DNA of 64,000 bases from Aquamicrobium zhengzhouense (GCF_016124105.1 NZ_JADGMQ010000005.1:149064-213063); one strand, 5' to 3'. Positions 1 to 9,161 are shown, counted from the stretch's first letter. Made by a program: numbers and translations. Notes: generated by a model not told the origin, from the sequence alone.

Positions 1-1175
1 TGCTGGGTGATACCACCGGCTTCACCGGAGGCCACACGCGCATCGCGGATCGCATCGAGCGTCGAGGTCTTGCCGTGGTCAACGTGACCCATGATCGTGA
101 CAACCGGCGGACGCGACTGCAGATCTTCGGAGCGATCCTCGATGTTGAACATGCCTTCTTCAACGTCGGATTCGGCAACACGCTTGACGGTGTGGCCAAA
201 CTCAACGGCGATCAGTTCAGCAGTATCCGCATCGATCACGTCGCCTGGCTTCATCATCTGGCCCTGCTTCATGAAGAACTTGACCAGATCTACGGCACGC
301 TCGGCCATACGCTGGGCGAGTTCCTGGATCGTGATCGTCTCTGGCAGAACGACCTCACGCGAAATCTTCTCGCGCGGTTCGTTATGCATCGAGCGCTTGA
401 ACTTTTCCTGGCGGCGACGCATCGAGGACAGCGAGCGGCCACGGGCTTCGTCACCCGAAAGCGCCTTTGTCAGCGTCAGCTTGCCACGACGGCGATCTGG
501 CTCAGCCTTTTTAACGGGCTTGGGAGCAACCACTTCCGGCTTGACCGGGCCCCGCTTGACGGCTGTGGCACCGCGCGGGCGCACATCTTCATCATCATCG
601 GCAACCACCGGCTTTACAGGAGCAACGACCTTTGGCTTCTCCTCGGCAGGCGCGCGACGCTTGGCCTCTTCTTCGGCGCGGCGGCGGGCTTCGGCCTCGG
701 CAGCCAGGCGTGCATCTTCCTCAGCCTGACGGCGGGCAGATTCTTCCTGTTCCTTGCGGCGACGCTCTTCTTCCTCGGCGCGACGTGCGGCTTCCTCGGC
801 TGCGCGCTTGCGCTCCTCAACCTCACGCAGACGCGAATCCTGGAGGGCGCGGCGACGTGCCTCCATCTCTTCGCTGGACAGCGTGTTCAGCACCATCCCA
901 GCACGCGGCTGTGTAGGCGCGGGGCGCGGAGCCTGTGTCGGAGCCGGCCTCGGAGGCTGCGGCGCGCGCGGCTTCAAGGTTACTGTCGGCGCAGGAGCTT
1001 CAGGCTTCTCGCCAGGCAAAGAGAACTTACGCTTCTTTGTCTCAACGACGACAGCCTTTGAACGCCCGTGCGAGAAGTTCTGGCGCACAGTGCCCTGCTC
1101 AGAGCCGGGGCGCTTCATCGTCAGAGTCTTCTTGGAGTTGACGCCCAGCGTCTTGTCGTCTTTCGTATCGCTCAT
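1..1175 (-). CDS. infB: translation initiation factor IF-2, N-terminal part (cut by window edge)
   Basis: IF-2 is the GTPase that places initiator tRNA on the 30S ribosome. Only the first 391 codons lie in the window, so there is no stop codon. The protein begins [10 protein letters not shown] long low-complexity linker rich in Arg, Glu, Ala and Pro (about residues 60-240) is followed by the conserved pre-G domain ([13 protein letters not shown]) and the start of the GTPase domain, with G1 motif GHVDHGKTS and switch I GGIT right at the edge. The ATG overlaps the ylxR stop codon by 4 bp (ATGA), so it is the fourth gene of the leftward rimP-nusA-ylxR-infB operon and is probably translationally coupled. 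Confidence 0.97.
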   Translation of the reverse strand, partial: MSDTKDDKTLGVNSKKTLTMKRPGSEQGTVRQNFSHGRSKAVVVETKKRKFSLPGEKPEAPAPTVTLKPRAPQPPRPAPTQAPRPAPTQPRAGMVLNTLSSEEMEARRRALQDSRLREVEERKRAAEEAARRAEEEERRRKEQEESARRQAEEDARLAAEAEARRRAEEEAKRRAPAEEKPKVVAPVKPVVADDDEDVRPRGATAVKRGPVKPEVVAPKPVKKAEPDRRRGKLTLTKALSGDEARGRSLSSMRRRQEKFKRSMHNEPREKISREVVLPETITIQELAQRMAERAVDLVKFFMKQGQMMKPGDVIDADTAELIAVEFGHTVKRVAESDVEEGMFNIEDRSEDLQSRPPVVTIMGHVDHGKTSTLDAIRDARVASGEAGGITQ

Positions 1176-1831
1176 TCCGTATCCTCTGCGGCGTCATCAT
1201 GATCGCCGGTCGCCGCCAACATCGTCCGGTCTTCGGGGGAACCGCCCCTATATCGGTCAAGCGCCACCATGCGCTTCAGCACAGCCTTGCCCGTGTCTCC
1301 GGCGAGCACGGCTGCATGTATCACATTTGTGCCCCCTATTGCCAAACCCAATTCGGCCTCCGAAAAGAGTTTATAGGCGGGGATCGACGGGCCATCCTGA
1401 TATACGACCCAACGACGGGCCTGATCGATCTTGCGGACGCCATCCGGTGCAGCTTCATTCGCATGCAGGACCAGCATCGCTTTGCCCGAACGTACAGAGG
1501 CCTCGACCTTCGCGGCCCCCATCACGACCTGGCCTGCCTTGCGGGCAAGTCCAAGCGAGCCAAGGACAGACTGCGCTAACAGCCTGTCCACCATTTCCCC
1601 GAGATCGTCGGGAGAAGTCACTTTAGCCTTAAAAGCGCGCGTGAAGAGATTCTTCTTCGCCGCCTGCTCTACAAAGCTGCGTTCAGCTGTAACCCAGCAT
1701 CCTCGTCCGGGGAGCTTGCGCCTGATATCCGGGACGACAGACATGTCCGGTCCCACGACGAAGCGCAGCAAACCTTCCGGCTCGCCGACCTGCCGCGTTA
1801 CTATACATGTTCGTTCGCTCATAACTTTCAA
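1172..1831 (-). CDS. ylxR: YlxR/DUF448 RNA-binding protein with L7Ae-like domain
   Basis: A small RNA-binding protein of the nusA-infB operon. The first ~80 residues are the YlxR (DUF448) domain, with the CIVTR and GRGCWV motifs; residues ~95-190 resemble the L7Ae/L30e ribosomal-protein fold ([11 protein letters not shown]). The 219-residue length fits the fused two-domain alphaproteobacterial form. Start is uncertain: a TTG at 1831 sits about 6 nt after a GGAG, while an ATG at 1822 gives a protein three residues shorter. It lies 24 bp after nusA and overlaps infB by 4 bp. Exact function is not settled for this family; a role in transcription or ribosome biogenesis is usual. Confidence 0.9.
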   Translation of the reverse strand: MKVMSERTCIVTRQVGEPEGLLRFVVGPDMSVVPDIRRKLPGRGCWVTAERSFVEQAAKKNLFTRAFKAKVTSPDDLGEMVDRLLAQSVLGSLGLARKAGQVVMGAAKVEASVRSGKAMLVLHANEAAPDGVRKIDQARRWVVYQDGPSIPAYKLFSEAELGLAIGGTNVIHAAVLAGDTGKAVLKRMVALDRYRGGSPEDRTMLAATGDHDDAAEDTE

Positions 1832-1855
1832 GCGCTACTCCATCCGGACGCATAA

Positions 1856-3463
1856 TCATGCTCCGGCTTCTTCCTCTGCCGATGCCTCTTCCTCGTCGCC
1901 TTCGGCAACGAGATCGTCTTCATTCAGCCAGCCCATCTTCAGGCGCGCTGCCACGACCATCTGCTCAGCGTCGGCACGGCTGACGCCGAAGTCGCTCAGA
2001 ACGCCGGGGTAAGAACGGCTCTCGCCATCCTTGCGCTCCTTCCAGCCGACCAGATCGTCGACGGCGTAACCGGCGAAATCCTCGATCGTCTTCACACCGT
2101 CCTGTCCGACTGCAACCATCATTGCGGTTGTGATGTTCGGAAGGTCGCGCAGCTCGTCCTCAACGCCCAGATCACGACGCTTGGCGTCATGCTCGGCTTC
2201 GATACGGTCGAGATATTCACGTGCGCGGGTCTGGATTTCTTCGGCGGTCGATTCATCGAAGCCGTCGATCGACGAGATTTCGTCCGCCTCGACATAAGCA
2301 ACTTCCTCGATCGAGGTGAAGCCTTCCGACGCCAGCACCTGGCCAACCATCTCATCTACGTCGAGTGCGTTCATGAACAGGTTCGAACGCTCGACGAATT
2401 CCTTCTGGCGACGCTCGCTCTCTTCCTGTTCGGTCAGGATGTCGATATCCCAGCCGGTCAACTGCGAAGCGAGACGAACGTTCTGGCCGCGACGGCCGAT
2501 GGCCAGCGACAGCTGATCATCGGGAACCACGACTTCGATGCGCTCGGCATCCTCGTCGAGAACCACCTTGGCGACTTCCGCCGGCTGCAGACCGTTGACG
2601 ATGAATGCCGCGGCATCCTGTGACCACGGAATAATGTCGATCTTCTCGCCCTGAAGCTCTGCGACAACCGCCTGAACACGGCTACCACGCATACCGACGC
2701 ACGCACCGACCGGATCAATCGAGGAATCGCGCGAGGTGACCGCGATCTTCGCACGGCTGCCCGGATCACGCGCAACCGACTTGATCTCGATGATGCCGTC
2801 GTAGATTTCCGGCACTTCCATGGTGAAGAGCTTCGCCATGAACTGCGGATGGGTACGCGACAGGAAGATCTGCGGACCACGCTGCTCGCGGCGAACATCA
2901 TAGACATAGGCACGGACACGGTCGCCGTACTTGTAGCTCTCGCGCGGGATCAGCTCGTCACGACGAATGATACCTTCGCCACGACCGAGATCGACGACAA
3001 CGTTACCATATTCCACGCGCTTGACCGTACCATTGACGATCTCACCGACGCGATCCTTATACTCGTCATACTGGCGATCGCGCTCGGCTTCGCGAACCTT
3101 CTGAACGATGACCTGCTTGGCAGACTGCGCAGCGATGCGGCCAAAATCCATCGGCGGCAGAGGCTCCGCAATAAAGTCACCAACCTGCGCATCAGGATTG
3201 CGCGTGCGCGCATCGACCAGCGAAATCTCGCGGGCATATTCCTCGACGGTCTCAACGACCTCGAGCAAGCGCTGCAGCTTCATCTCACCGGTGTTGTGAT
3301 TGATGTCTGCCCGAATATTGGTCTCCTGACCGTAGCGCGAACGAGCAGCTTTTTGGATTGCATCAGCCATCGCTTCGATGACGATCTTCTTGTCGATCGA
3401 CTTCTCACGCGCGACAGCATCCGCAATCTGCAGAAGCTCCAGCCTGTTTGCACTGACTACCAT
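1856..3463 (-). CDS. nusA: transcription termination/antitermination factor NusA
   Basis: NusA binds RNA polymerase and nascent RNA, and controls pausing, termination and antitermination. Domains in order: N-terminal RNAP-binding domain ([17 protein letters not shown]), S1 domain (~residues 130-200), KH domains ([28 protein letters not shown]) and C-terminal acidic helix-hairpin repeats ending in an Ala/Glu tail. The 535-residue length is typical of alphaproteobacteria. The ATG at 3463 is chosen because GAGGAG lies 6-7 nt upstream; the longer frame would need a TTG at 3481. It lies 47 bp after rimP and just before ylxR, in one operon. Confidence 0.97.
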   Translation of the reverse strand: MVVSANRLELLQIADAVAREKSIDKKIVIEAMADAIQKAARSRYGQETNIRADINHNTGEMKLQRLLEVVETVEEYAREISLVDARTRNPDAQVGDFIAEPLPPMDFGRIAAQSAKQVIVQKVREAERDRQYDEYKDRVGEIVNGTVKRVEYGNVVVDLGRGEGIIRRDELIPRESYKYGDRVRAYVYDVRREQRGPQIFLSRTHPQFMAKLFTMEVPEIYDGIIEIKSVARDPGSRAKIAVTSRDSSIDPVGACVGMRGSRVQAVVAELQGEKIDIIPWSQDAAAFIVNGLQPAEVAKVVLDEDAERIEVVVPDDQLSLAIGRRGQNVRLASQLTGWDIDILTEQEESERRQKEFVERSNLFMNALDVDEMVGQVLASEGFTSIEEVAYVEADEISSIDGFDESTAEEIQTRAREYLDRIEAEHDAKRRDLGVEDELRDLPNITTAMMVAVGQDGVKTIEDFAGYAVDDLVGWKERKDGESRSYPGVLSDFGVSRADAEQMVVAARLKMGWLNEDDLVAEGDEEEASAEEEAGA

Positions 3464-3510
3464 GTCGGTCTCCTCGGACAACTCCGTCGCCTTAGCGGCG
3501 GGTGCTCGTC

Positions 3511-4119
3511 TCAGTTTGCGTTTTCGTCATCGTCCTGCGCATCGCCCAGCTCGGCCTCGCGCTGTTTCTTGGCGAGCTTGTCACGTCGCAACGCCTCATC
3601 GATCAGGTCGTCGGTCAGGATCAACTTTGCCTCGGCAATAGTATCCCAAGGGATCAACACCTGCGGCTCTTCGCCGTAAGCAACCTGATCGCGGGCGATG
3701 GTGACACCCTCCTCGGAGGAGGTAACAATCTTGCCGCGGAAGCGCTTGCGATCAGCAACCATCACCGCTGTTTCCAGCTTGATGAGATGACCCGAAGCAG
3801 CTTCAAAATCCGAGATCCTCACCATCGGGCGATCAATACCCGGAGAGGACACCTCCAAATGATAAGCCTTGTCGATCGGATCTTCCACATCGAGCGCCGG
3901 AGAAATTGCACGACTGAGCTCTTCACAGCCATCAACATCCATCGTCCCATCCGGGCGCTCGGCCATGATCTGCAGCGTGAGACCATCCTGATTCAGCAGG
4001 CGAACCCGCACGAGCCGGTAACCAGCAGCCGAAATAACAGGCAGGACAACGGCCGCCACGCGGGCGTCAATACCAGTTTCCTTGATGAGGCGATCGTCGC
4101 CGGAATTCTCTTCAGCCAT
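3511..4119 (-). CDS. rimP: ribosome maturation factor RimP
   Basis: RimP assists maturation of the 30S subunit. The 202-residue protein has the two RimP regions: the N-terminal alpha/beta part ([36 protein letters not shown]) and the C-terminal SH3-like barrel ([21 protein letters not shown]), then a charged tail. The ATG follows GGAGAG by 3-4 nt. It is the first gene of the leftward operon, and its ~75-nt leader contains a terminator-like hairpin, suggesting transcriptional control of the whole cluster. Confidence 0.96.
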   Translation of the reverse strand: MAEENSGDDRLIKETGIDARVAAVVLPVISAAGYRLVRVRLLNQDGLTLQIMAERPDGTMDVDGCEELSRAISPALDVEDPIDKAYHLEVSSPGIDRPMVRISDFEAASGHLIKLETAVMVADRKRFRGKIVTSSEEGVTIARDQVAYGEEPQVLIPWDTIAEAKLILTDDLIDEALRRDKLAKKQREAELGDAQDDDENAN

Positions 4120-4142
4120 GCTCTCTCCAGAGGCCGGCTAAC

Positions 4143-4174
4143 AAAAAAGAGCGGGACCGGGTGGACCCACTCTT
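4143..4174 (-). terminator. intrinsic-terminator-like attenuator in the rimP-nusA-infB leader
   Basis: On the minus strand, AAGAGTGGG pairs with CCCGCTCTT (9 bp, one G-U) around a 10-nt loop, followed directly by six T. It lies between the promoter at 4202-4230 and the rimP start, and no leftward gene exists upstream. It therefore acts on the operon's own leader and looks like an attenuator or autoregulatory site rather than a gene-end terminator. Confidence 0.75.
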
Positions 4175-4201
4175 CGCCATACCGACCAAGAATTTGAGCG
4201 G

Positions 4202-4230
4202 TATATACACCCTTAAAGGCTCGTAATCAA
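4202..4230 (-). promoter_or_regulatory. sigma-70-type promoter of the rimP-nusA-ylxR-infB operon
   Basis: Reading leftward, a -35 of TTGATT (4230-4225), exactly 17 nt, and a -10 of TATATA (4207-4202). Transcription would start near 4195, giving a leader of about 75 nt. It sits in the divergent gap between rimP and lnt. Confidence 0.75.
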
Positions 4231-4303
4231 GCAGGCGCAGCGTTGGTTACTGCGTTTGCCACTGATAGAAAGACAGAACGATTCGCGGGGGACACCCACT
4301 CCT

Positions 4304-5875
4304 ATGGAGCATCTGGCCGGCAAGGTAATACTTCTATCCGGATGGCGGAGAGCGCTGCTCGCATTTGCGGCTGGCGGCTTTTGCGCCCTTGGGCAACCAC
4401 CCTACGATTTCCCTGCCGCGTGCTTCATCGCCTTCCCAATCCTGGTCTGGCTCCTGGACGGTGCCGCTACAGTTCCCGGGCACTCGATCCTGCGCCGCCT
4501 CGCACTTCCATTCCTGATCGGCTGGCTATTCGGCTTTGGATATTTCCTTGCTGGTCTCTGGTGGATCGGAAATGCACTTCTCGTTGAGGCGGATCTCTTT
4601 GCCTGGGCGCTCCCCCTCGCCTCGCTCGGTCTCCCCGCCCTCATCGCGATTTTCTACGGCGCCGCCGCAGCTTTTGCGCGACTGATCTGGAGCGACGGCG
4701 CTGGCCGCATCGCAATGCTCGCCGCCGCGTTTGGCCTGTCCGAGTGGCTTCGCACCTTCATCCTGACAGGCTTCCCCTGGAACGCGATCGGCCAGCCGGT
4801 GATGCCGGTGCCAAGCCTGATGCAGTCCGTTGGCATCGTCGGCATGATCGGGATTAATACACTAGCCGTGTTCGTCTTCGCCGCCCCGGCCCTCCTGGCA
4901 TCTACCCGGGGGCTGCGCGCCGGCTGCGGCCTTGCCGCCCTGATCGCCGCGCTCCACATCGGCTACGGCTATATGCGGATTGCCGGAGCGGATGCACCGG
5001 CGGACAAATCCATCCAGGTTCGCCTCGTCCAGCCTTCGGTCAACCAGGGCGAAAAATGGGATGAGGAGATGCGCGACCACATCTTCGAGACCTATCTGGA
5101 CCTGTCCCGCACGACGGAAGACAGCGGGCCCTCACTGATCGTCTGGCCTGAAACGGCAGTACCGTTCATCCTGTCGCAGCAGCCGGAGGCGCTTGTGGCA
5201 CTCGGCGAGCTGATCGGGGACAGGCAAGACCTTCTGGCAGGCGCGGTACGCATCGAAGGCAGCGGAACCGATGCCCGCTTCTACAATTCCGTTGTGGCGA
5301 TCAACTCCGGCGGCGAAATCTTCGATGCGGTCGACAAGATCCGCCTCGTGCCGTTCGGTGAATATCTTCCGCTCGCCGATCTGCTCTCCAACTTCGGCAT
5401 GCGCAGGCTCGTCGAATCCGTCTCCGATTTTTCCCCCGGAGGTCAGCGTCATCCGATCATCCTTTCGGATGACATAAAAGTGCTACCCTTCATCTGTTAT
5501 GAGATCATCTTTCCGGGCATTGCGGGATACTCTGACGCAGACTCGGATCTGATCCTCAACATTACAAACGACGCGTGGTTCGGCGACACCCCGGGCCCCT
5601 ATCAGCATTTTCGACAGGCCCAAATCAGGGCTGTCGAGGCAGGGCGGCCCCTCATCCGGTCAGCAAATAACGGAATTTCGGGGGCCGTGGACGCCTATGG
5701 CCGCGTAATCGACGCCTACGGGATCGACGCCGTCGGCGCGTTGGACGTGACCGTCCCGCTGCAACGCCTACAACCTATGGTTAAGCACCCTGACCTGCTC
5801 GGCGCCGCGATCGTCGCTGTTTTCGGGGTTTGGGGAGCAGCCTCCAGCCTCGCCTCAAGACGGCGTTTCGATTGA
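4304..5875 (+). CDS. lnt: apolipoprotein N-acyltransferase
   Basis: Lnt adds the third acyl chain to the N-terminal Cys of lipoproteins at the periplasmic face of the inner membrane. The first ~190 residues hold several hydrophobic helices; the rest is a nitrilase-like domain. The catalytic triad is visible: Glu283 in VWPETAVPF, Lys345 in DKIRLVPFGEY and Cys398 in FICYEIIFPG. The ATG at 4304 (MEHLAGKV) is chosen because the upstream extension is hydrophilic and poorly preceded; it gives 523 residues, normal for the family. The Sinorhizobium orthologue was described as actA, needed for acid tolerance. It diverges from rimP and is followed by the phrR-like gene. Confidence 0.95.
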   Translation: MEHLAGKVILLSGWRRALLAFAAGGFCALGQPPYDFPAACFIAFPILVWLLDGAATVPGHSILRRLALPFLIGWLFGFGYFLAGLWWIGNALLVEADLFAWALPLASLGLPALIAIFYGAAAAFARLIWSDGAGRIAMLAAAFGLSEWLRTFILTGFPWNAIGQPVMPVPSLMQSVGIVGMIGINTLAVFVFAAPALLASTRGLRAGCGLAALIAALHIGYGYMRIAGADAPADKSIQVRLVQPSVNQGEKWDEEMRDHIFETYLDLSRTTEDSGPSLIVWPETAVPFILSQQPEALVALGELIGDRQDLLAGAVRIEGSGTDARFYNSVVAINSGGEIFDAVDKIRLVPFGEYLPLADLLSNFGMRRLVESVSDFSPGGQRHPIILSDDIKVLPFICYEIIFPGIAGYSDADSDLILNITNDAWFGDTPGPYQHFRQAQIRAVEAGRPLIRSANNGISGAVDAYGRVIDAYGIDAVGALDVTVPLQRLQPMVKHPDLLGAAIVAVFGVWGAASSLASRRRFD

Positions 5876-5978
5876 CAGCAAATGCTCCACAACACATAGT
5901 AAACGGATCTTTCCCCAAGGATTCGAGCCGCCGGGACCGGGCTGTTCGCGACCGTACTACCGTCGCGGTGAGGACATG

Positions 5979-6377
5979 ATGCCGACGCAAAAGAAACAAC
6001 CTAACCCGATAGACGTTTATGTCGGTAGCCGGATCCGGATGCGCCGCAACATGCTTGGCATGAGCCAGGAAAAGCTTGGCGAGAGCCTCGGCATTACATT
6101 TCAGCAAATTCAGAAATACGAAAAAGGCACCAATCGGGTGGGTGCATCGCGCCTGCAGGCCATAGCGTCCGTGCTGGAGGTTTCACCCTCGTTCTTCTTC
6201 GACGGCTCACCCGGCGCTGAACAGGGTTTTGCCGAAGACAGCCAAGCCAGCTACGTCGCGAGCTTCCCTGCCAGCCCGGAGGGACTTCAACTCAACCGTG
6301 CCTTTGCCCGGATCCAGGATCCGAAGATCCGCAGGAAAGTGGTCGATCTCGTCCGCGCCCTCGCTGGCGACGAATAG
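5979..6377 (+). CDS. XRE-family regulator of the PhrR/PraR type
   Basis: A 132-residue DNA-binding regulator. Residues ~13-68 form a helix-turn-helix of the Cro/C1 type (GSRIRMRRNMLGMSQEKLGE, then GITFQQIQKYEKG). The sequence and its place between lnt and metK match rhizobial PhrR/PraR, known as a low-pH-inducible regulator in Sinorhizobium and a repressor of quorum-sensing and biofilm functions in Rhizobium. Two ATGs are adjacent (5976 and 5979); the second has better spacing from GGTGAGG. There is a 103-bp gap after lnt, so it may have its own promoter. The family assignment is firm; the orthology is inferred from synteny. Confidence 0.88.
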   Translation: MPTQKKQPNPIDVYVGSRIRMRRNMLGMSQEKLGESLGITFQQIQKYEKGTNRVGASRLQAIASVLEVSPSFFFDGSPGAEQGFAEDSQASYVASFPASPEGLQLNRAFARIQDPKIRRKVVDLVRALAGDE

Positions 6378-6502
6378 CCCCACTTCATCGCCTGCACTTC
6401 GCGCGCAAAAGACGCGCATGCGCCTTGACGCGCCAATCCCCCGACAGATAACAGAATGTGCATGTGTCGATCTGTTCGACTTCTTTCTAGAGGGGATTAC
6501 CC

Positions 6503-7747
6503 GTGGCACGCCAGAATTACCTTTTTACGAGCGAGTCGGTTTCCGAAGGCCATCCAGATAAGGTCTGCGACAGAATTTCGGACGAGATCGTAGACCTTGT
6601 CTATCGCGAAGCAAAAAGGACCGGGGTCGATCCCTGGAGCGTGCGCATCGCCTGCGAGACGCTTGCAACGACGAACCGCGTCATCATCGCTGGCGAGGTC
6701 CGCCTTCCGGATTCGCTGATGAAGCTGGACAAGAACGGCAACAAGGTCATCAACCCGACCAAGTTCCGCTCGCTCGCCCGCAAGGCCATCCGCAACATCG
6801 GCTATGAGCAGGAAGGCTTCAACTGGAAGACCGCGAAGATCGACGTCCTCCTGCACTCGCAGTCCGCTGACATCGCTCAGGGCGTTGACAATGCTGCCGA
6901 CCAGCAGGGCCAGGAAGGCGCTGGCGATCAGGGCATCATGTTCGGATATGCCTGCAACGAGACGCCGGACCTGATGCCGGCGCCAATCTACTACGCGCAC
7001 AAGATGCTCGAGCTCCTCGCCGACGCCCGCCACAAGAACGAAGGCGAAGCAGGCCGGCTCGGCCCGGACGCCAAGAGCCAGGTCACGGTTCGTTATGTTG
7101 ACGGCAAGGCGACCGAAGTCACGCAGATCGTGCTGTCGACGCAGCACCTCGATCCGGATTGGGACTCCAGCAAGGTCCGTGAAGTCGTGGAGCCCTACAT
7201 CCGCAAGGCGCTCGGTGATCTTCAGATCGCGGAAGATTGCAACTGGTACATCAATCCGACAGGCAAGTTCGTGATTGGCGGCCCCGATGGCGATGCTGGC
7301 CTTACCGGTCGCAAGATCATCGTCGACACCTATGGCGGCGCAGCGCCACACGGCGGCGGCGCATTCTCCGGCAAGGACACGACCAAGGTGGATCGTTCCG
7401 CAGCATATGCCGCGCGCTACCTTGCAAAGAACGTTGTAGCTGCAAAGCTCGCGGACCGCTGCACCATCCAGCTTTCCTATGCCATCGGCGTTGCCCAGCC
7501 GCTATCGATCTATGTCGATCTGCACGGCACCGGCAAGGGGGTTAACGAAGCCCAGATCGAGGATGCTATCCGCAAGGTAATGGATCTGTCCCCAAGCGGC
7601 ATTCGTCGCCATCTTGACCTGAACAAGCCAATCTATGCAAAGACGGCTGCGTACGGCCATTTTGGCCGCAAGCCAGGGCGCGATGGTTCGTTCTCCTGGG
7701 AAAAGACCGATTTGACCAAGGCTCTGAAAGACGCGATCGCGGCTTGA
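6503..7747 (+). CDS. metK: S-adenosylmethionine synthetase
   Basis: MetK makes S-adenosylmethionine from methionine and ATP in the cytoplasm. The 414 residues carry all signature motifs: [10 protein letters not shown] near the N terminus, [12 protein letters not shown] in the middle, GGGAFSGKD near residue 290 and a C-terminal domain typical of the family. The start is a GTG at 6503, preceded by AGAGGGG at 6490-6495. The 125-bp gap from the upstream regulator could hold a promoter; no known SAM riboswitch was recognised in it. trmB, an AdoMet-using enzyme, follows after 25 bp and is probably co-transcribed. Confidence 0.98.
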   Translation: MARQNYLFTSESVSEGHPDKVCDRISDEIVDLVYREAKRTGVDPWSVRIACETLATTNRVIIAGEVRLPDSLMKLDKNGNKVINPTKFRSLARKAIRNIGYEQEGFNWKTAKIDVLLHSQSADIAQGVDNAADQQGQEGAGDQGIMFGYACNETPDLMPAPIYYAHKMLELLADARHKNEGEAGRLGPDAKSQVTVRYVDGKATEVTQIVLSTQHLDPDWDSSKVREVVEPYIRKALGDLQIAEDCNWYINPTGKFVIGGPDGDAGLTGRKIIVDTYGGAAPHGGGAFSGKDTTKVDRSAAYAARYLAKNVVAAKLADRCTIQLSYAIGVAQPLSIYVDLHGTGKGVNEAQIEDAIRKVMDLSPSGIRRHLDLNKPIYAKTAAYGHFGRKPGRDGSFSWEKTDLTKALKDAIAA

Positions 7748-7772
7748 GCCAGCAACGAGAGCACTGAGTGAC

Positions 7773-8471
7773 ATGACGGCCGAACGACCTTCACGTAGCA
7801 CCGAAGCGTTTTTCGGCCGCAGACACGGCAAGCCATTGCGTCCGCTTCAGGTTGATGCAATGGCCACGATCTTGCCGAGGCTCAAAGTCGATCTGGAAAG
7901 CCCTGCGCCGTCAGATTTGCGCAGCCTGTACGACAAGGCTGTCGACGGTGTTCGTCTTGAAATCGGCTTTGGCGGCGGCGAGCATCTGCATCACGAGGCC
8001 AGCCGCTTCCCGTCCACCGGCTTCATCGGCGTCGAGCCCTTCATCAACGGCATGGCCAAGATGATCACGCGCCTTGCCACGCAGCCGCTCGACAATCTGC
8101 GCGTTCATGACGACGATGCTACGCAGTTGCTCGACTGGCTGCCGGCAGATTCGGTCGATGGCATCGACCTCTTCTATCCGGACCCGTGGCACAAAAAGCG
8201 TCACTGGAAGCGCCGCTTTGTCAGCCCCACCAATCTCGACCGTTTCGCTCGCGTGTTGAAGTCGGGTGCAAAATTCCGCTTCGCCTCGGATATTGACTCT
8301 TATGTGAACTGGACGCTGCAGCATTGCCGCGCGCATGACGCGTTCGAGTGGGTGGCAGCATCGCCGCTTGATTGGCACACGCCCTATGAGGCGTGGCCGG
8401 GCACCCGTTACGAGGCCAAGGCGTTCCGCGAAGGCCGCACCGCTGCCTATCTCACCTTCATCCGCCGATAG
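7773..8471 (+). CDS. trmB: tRNA (guanine-N7-)-methyltransferase
   Basis: TrmB methylates G46 in the variable loop of tRNA, using AdoMet. The 232 residues include the AdoMet-binding motif [10 protein letters not shown], the acidic segment after IGVEPF and the family signature [14 protein letters not shown]. The C terminus ([12 protein letters not shown]) carries the conserved T-x-Y/F-E substrate motif. It is 25 bp downstream of metK, as in many rhizobia. The next 100 bp contain hairpins that probably end leftward transcription from the DUF1127 gene. Confidence 0.97.
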   Translation: MTAERPSRSTEAFFGRRHGKPLRPLQVDAMATILPRLKVDLESPAPSDLRSLYDKAVDGVRLEIGFGGGEHLHHEASRFPSTGFIGVEPFINGMAKMITRLATQPLDNLRVHDDDATQLLDWLPADSVDGIDLFYPDPWHKKRHWKRRFVSPTNLDRFARVLKSGAKFRFASDIDSYVNWTLQHCRAHDAFEWVAASPLDWHTPYEAWPGTRYEAKAFREGRTAAYLTFIRR

Positions 8472-8483
8472 GCGAACAAATCG

Positions 8484-8528
8484 CCCAAAACAAAAGCGGC
8501 CCCGCATCCTCTCGGATAGCTGAGCCGC
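8484..8528 (-). terminator. Rho-independent terminator of the DUF1127 gene
   Basis: On the minus strand, GGCTC pairs with GGGCC-type sequence and ATCC with GGAT inside a nested hairpin (GCGGC at 8496-8500 against GCCGC at 8524-8528), followed by TTTTGTTTT. It lies 52 bp after the DUF1127 stop codon. A second small hairpin at 8545-8563 (ACACGC / GCGTGT) could serve trmB on the plus strand, but its T-run is poor. Confidence 0.6.
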
Positions 8529-8579
8529 CAGACGGTCAGATGAGACACGCTTGATTGGCGTGTGCTTCTTGTCGCGCTG

Positions 8580-8741
8580 TTAGAAGCGCTTGATTTCGCG
8601 GAAGCGCTGCGGGTCGATACCCAGACGCTGCAGATCGGAAGTCCGCGCCTGGCGGCCTTCGCGGGTTGCTGCCGAAACAGCTACGGCGCTACCCATGATG
8701 TCGAAGAATTCCGAAATTCCCCTGGTGAAACGGTTGGACAT
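8580..8741 (-). CDS. DUF1127 micro-protein (probable RNA-binding)
   Basis: A 53-residue protein beginning MSNRFTRGISEFF and ending with the DUF1127 signature R-x-L-x-x-L-G-I-D-P-x-R-F (here LQRLGIDPQRFREIKRF). An AGGA sits 4-5 nt before the ATG. DUF1127 proteins are short Arg-rich proteins common in alphaproteobacteria. CcaF1 of Rhodobacter is an RNA-binding DUF1127 protein tied to the CcsR small RNAs. Here the gene lies 120 bp downstream, on the same strand, of a row of hairpins with CU-rich loops. That pairing suggests a related RNA/protein cassette, though the gene order differs from Rhodobacter. Confidence 0.88.
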   Translation of the reverse strand: MSNRFTRGISEFFDIMGSAVAVSAATREGRQARTSDLQRLGIDPQRFREIKRF

Positions 8742-8854
8742 TGTCCTGTGCCTTTCGTTGTGCGTTGCAACATAGGTAGGGATGGCAACCCACTATTTGA
8801 AGGCCTGAATCTTCATATCATCCATGCAATTGTGCAATGCAGCAGAAAGCAGAA

Positions 8855-8997
8855 GAAAAAAGCCACCGTGGCGGAGGGGAACCACGGTGGCCTCATTAAA
8901 ATGCAGCGGGAGCCCGGAGAGGGGGATGAGGCTCCCGCAGTGTCCGGTGCAGGCGGGGGACGGGCCTTTCTCCGGACTCGGCGATAATTGCCGATGA
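8855..8997 (-). ncRNA. candidate stress small RNA: row of hairpins with CU-rich loops
   Basis: Reading leftward from a predicted start near 8996 there are four stem-loops. The first is weak (UCGGC/GCCGA). The second is GTCCGG/CCGGAC (8977-8972 with 8947-8942) enclosing AGGC/GCCT and a C-rich loop CCGUCCCCC. The third is a perfect 9-bp stem (8938-8930 with 8914-8906) with loop UCAUCCCCCUCUCCG. The fourth is a perfect 10-bp stem (8891-8882 with 8871-8862), loop UUCCCCUCCG, followed by T6 CTTCT, a classic terminator. No convincing ORF covers it. CU-rich, anti-Shine-Dalgarno-like loops are typical of alphaproteobacterial alpha-r14/'cuckoo'-type RNAs. An RpoH-like promoter lies at the right distance. 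Confidence 0.7.
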
Positions 8998-9002
8998 GGA
9001 GC

Positions 9003-9031
9003 ATTTGGGACCCGGATAGTGGCGATTCAAG
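9003..9031 (-). promoter_or_regulatory. RpoH-like promoter for the hairpin RNA
   Basis: Leftward CTTGAA (9031-9026), 17 nt, then CCAAAT (9008-9003), close to the alphaproteobacterial heat-shock sigma pattern (CTTGAA ... CCATAT-like). A perfect 14-bp palindrome, TTACAG-TT-CTGTAA, lies 12 bp upstream (9043-9056) and could be an operator. Confidence 0.6.
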
Positions 9032-9042
9032 GGCACGAAACA

Positions 9043-9056
9043 TTACAGTTCTGTAA
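9043..9056. promoter_or_regulatory. palindrome, candidate operator
   Basis: Perfect inverted repeat TTACAG-TT-CTGTAA between the hairpin RNA promoter and polA. Its size and position fit a dimeric repressor or activator site; the binding protein is unknown. Confidence 0.4.
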
Positions 9057-9161
9057 CAAGGGCGTGATGGCCTTTATGCACTCTGTTTCTGACTAATCGC
9101 CCCCAGTCTCCTGATGCTTTGGGATGGACAGTGTCCACCGCGCGCGTTACCCGTTCAGGCC

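Noticed and set aside
75..1626. Long rightward open frames over infB and ylxR
   Set aside because: They are antisense to clear core genes, have Arg/Ser/Ala-biased low-complexity composition typical of shadow frames in GC-rich DNA, and no ribosome sites.
2849..3679. 276-residue rightward frame opposite nusA
   Set aside because: Exact shadow of the NusA coding region; no family features.
6378..6502. SAM riboswitch upstream of metK
   Set aside because: No consensus core of a known SAM class was found in these 125 bp.
6497..7351. 284-residue leftward frame opposite metK
   Set aside because: Antisense to a well-matched MetK protein.
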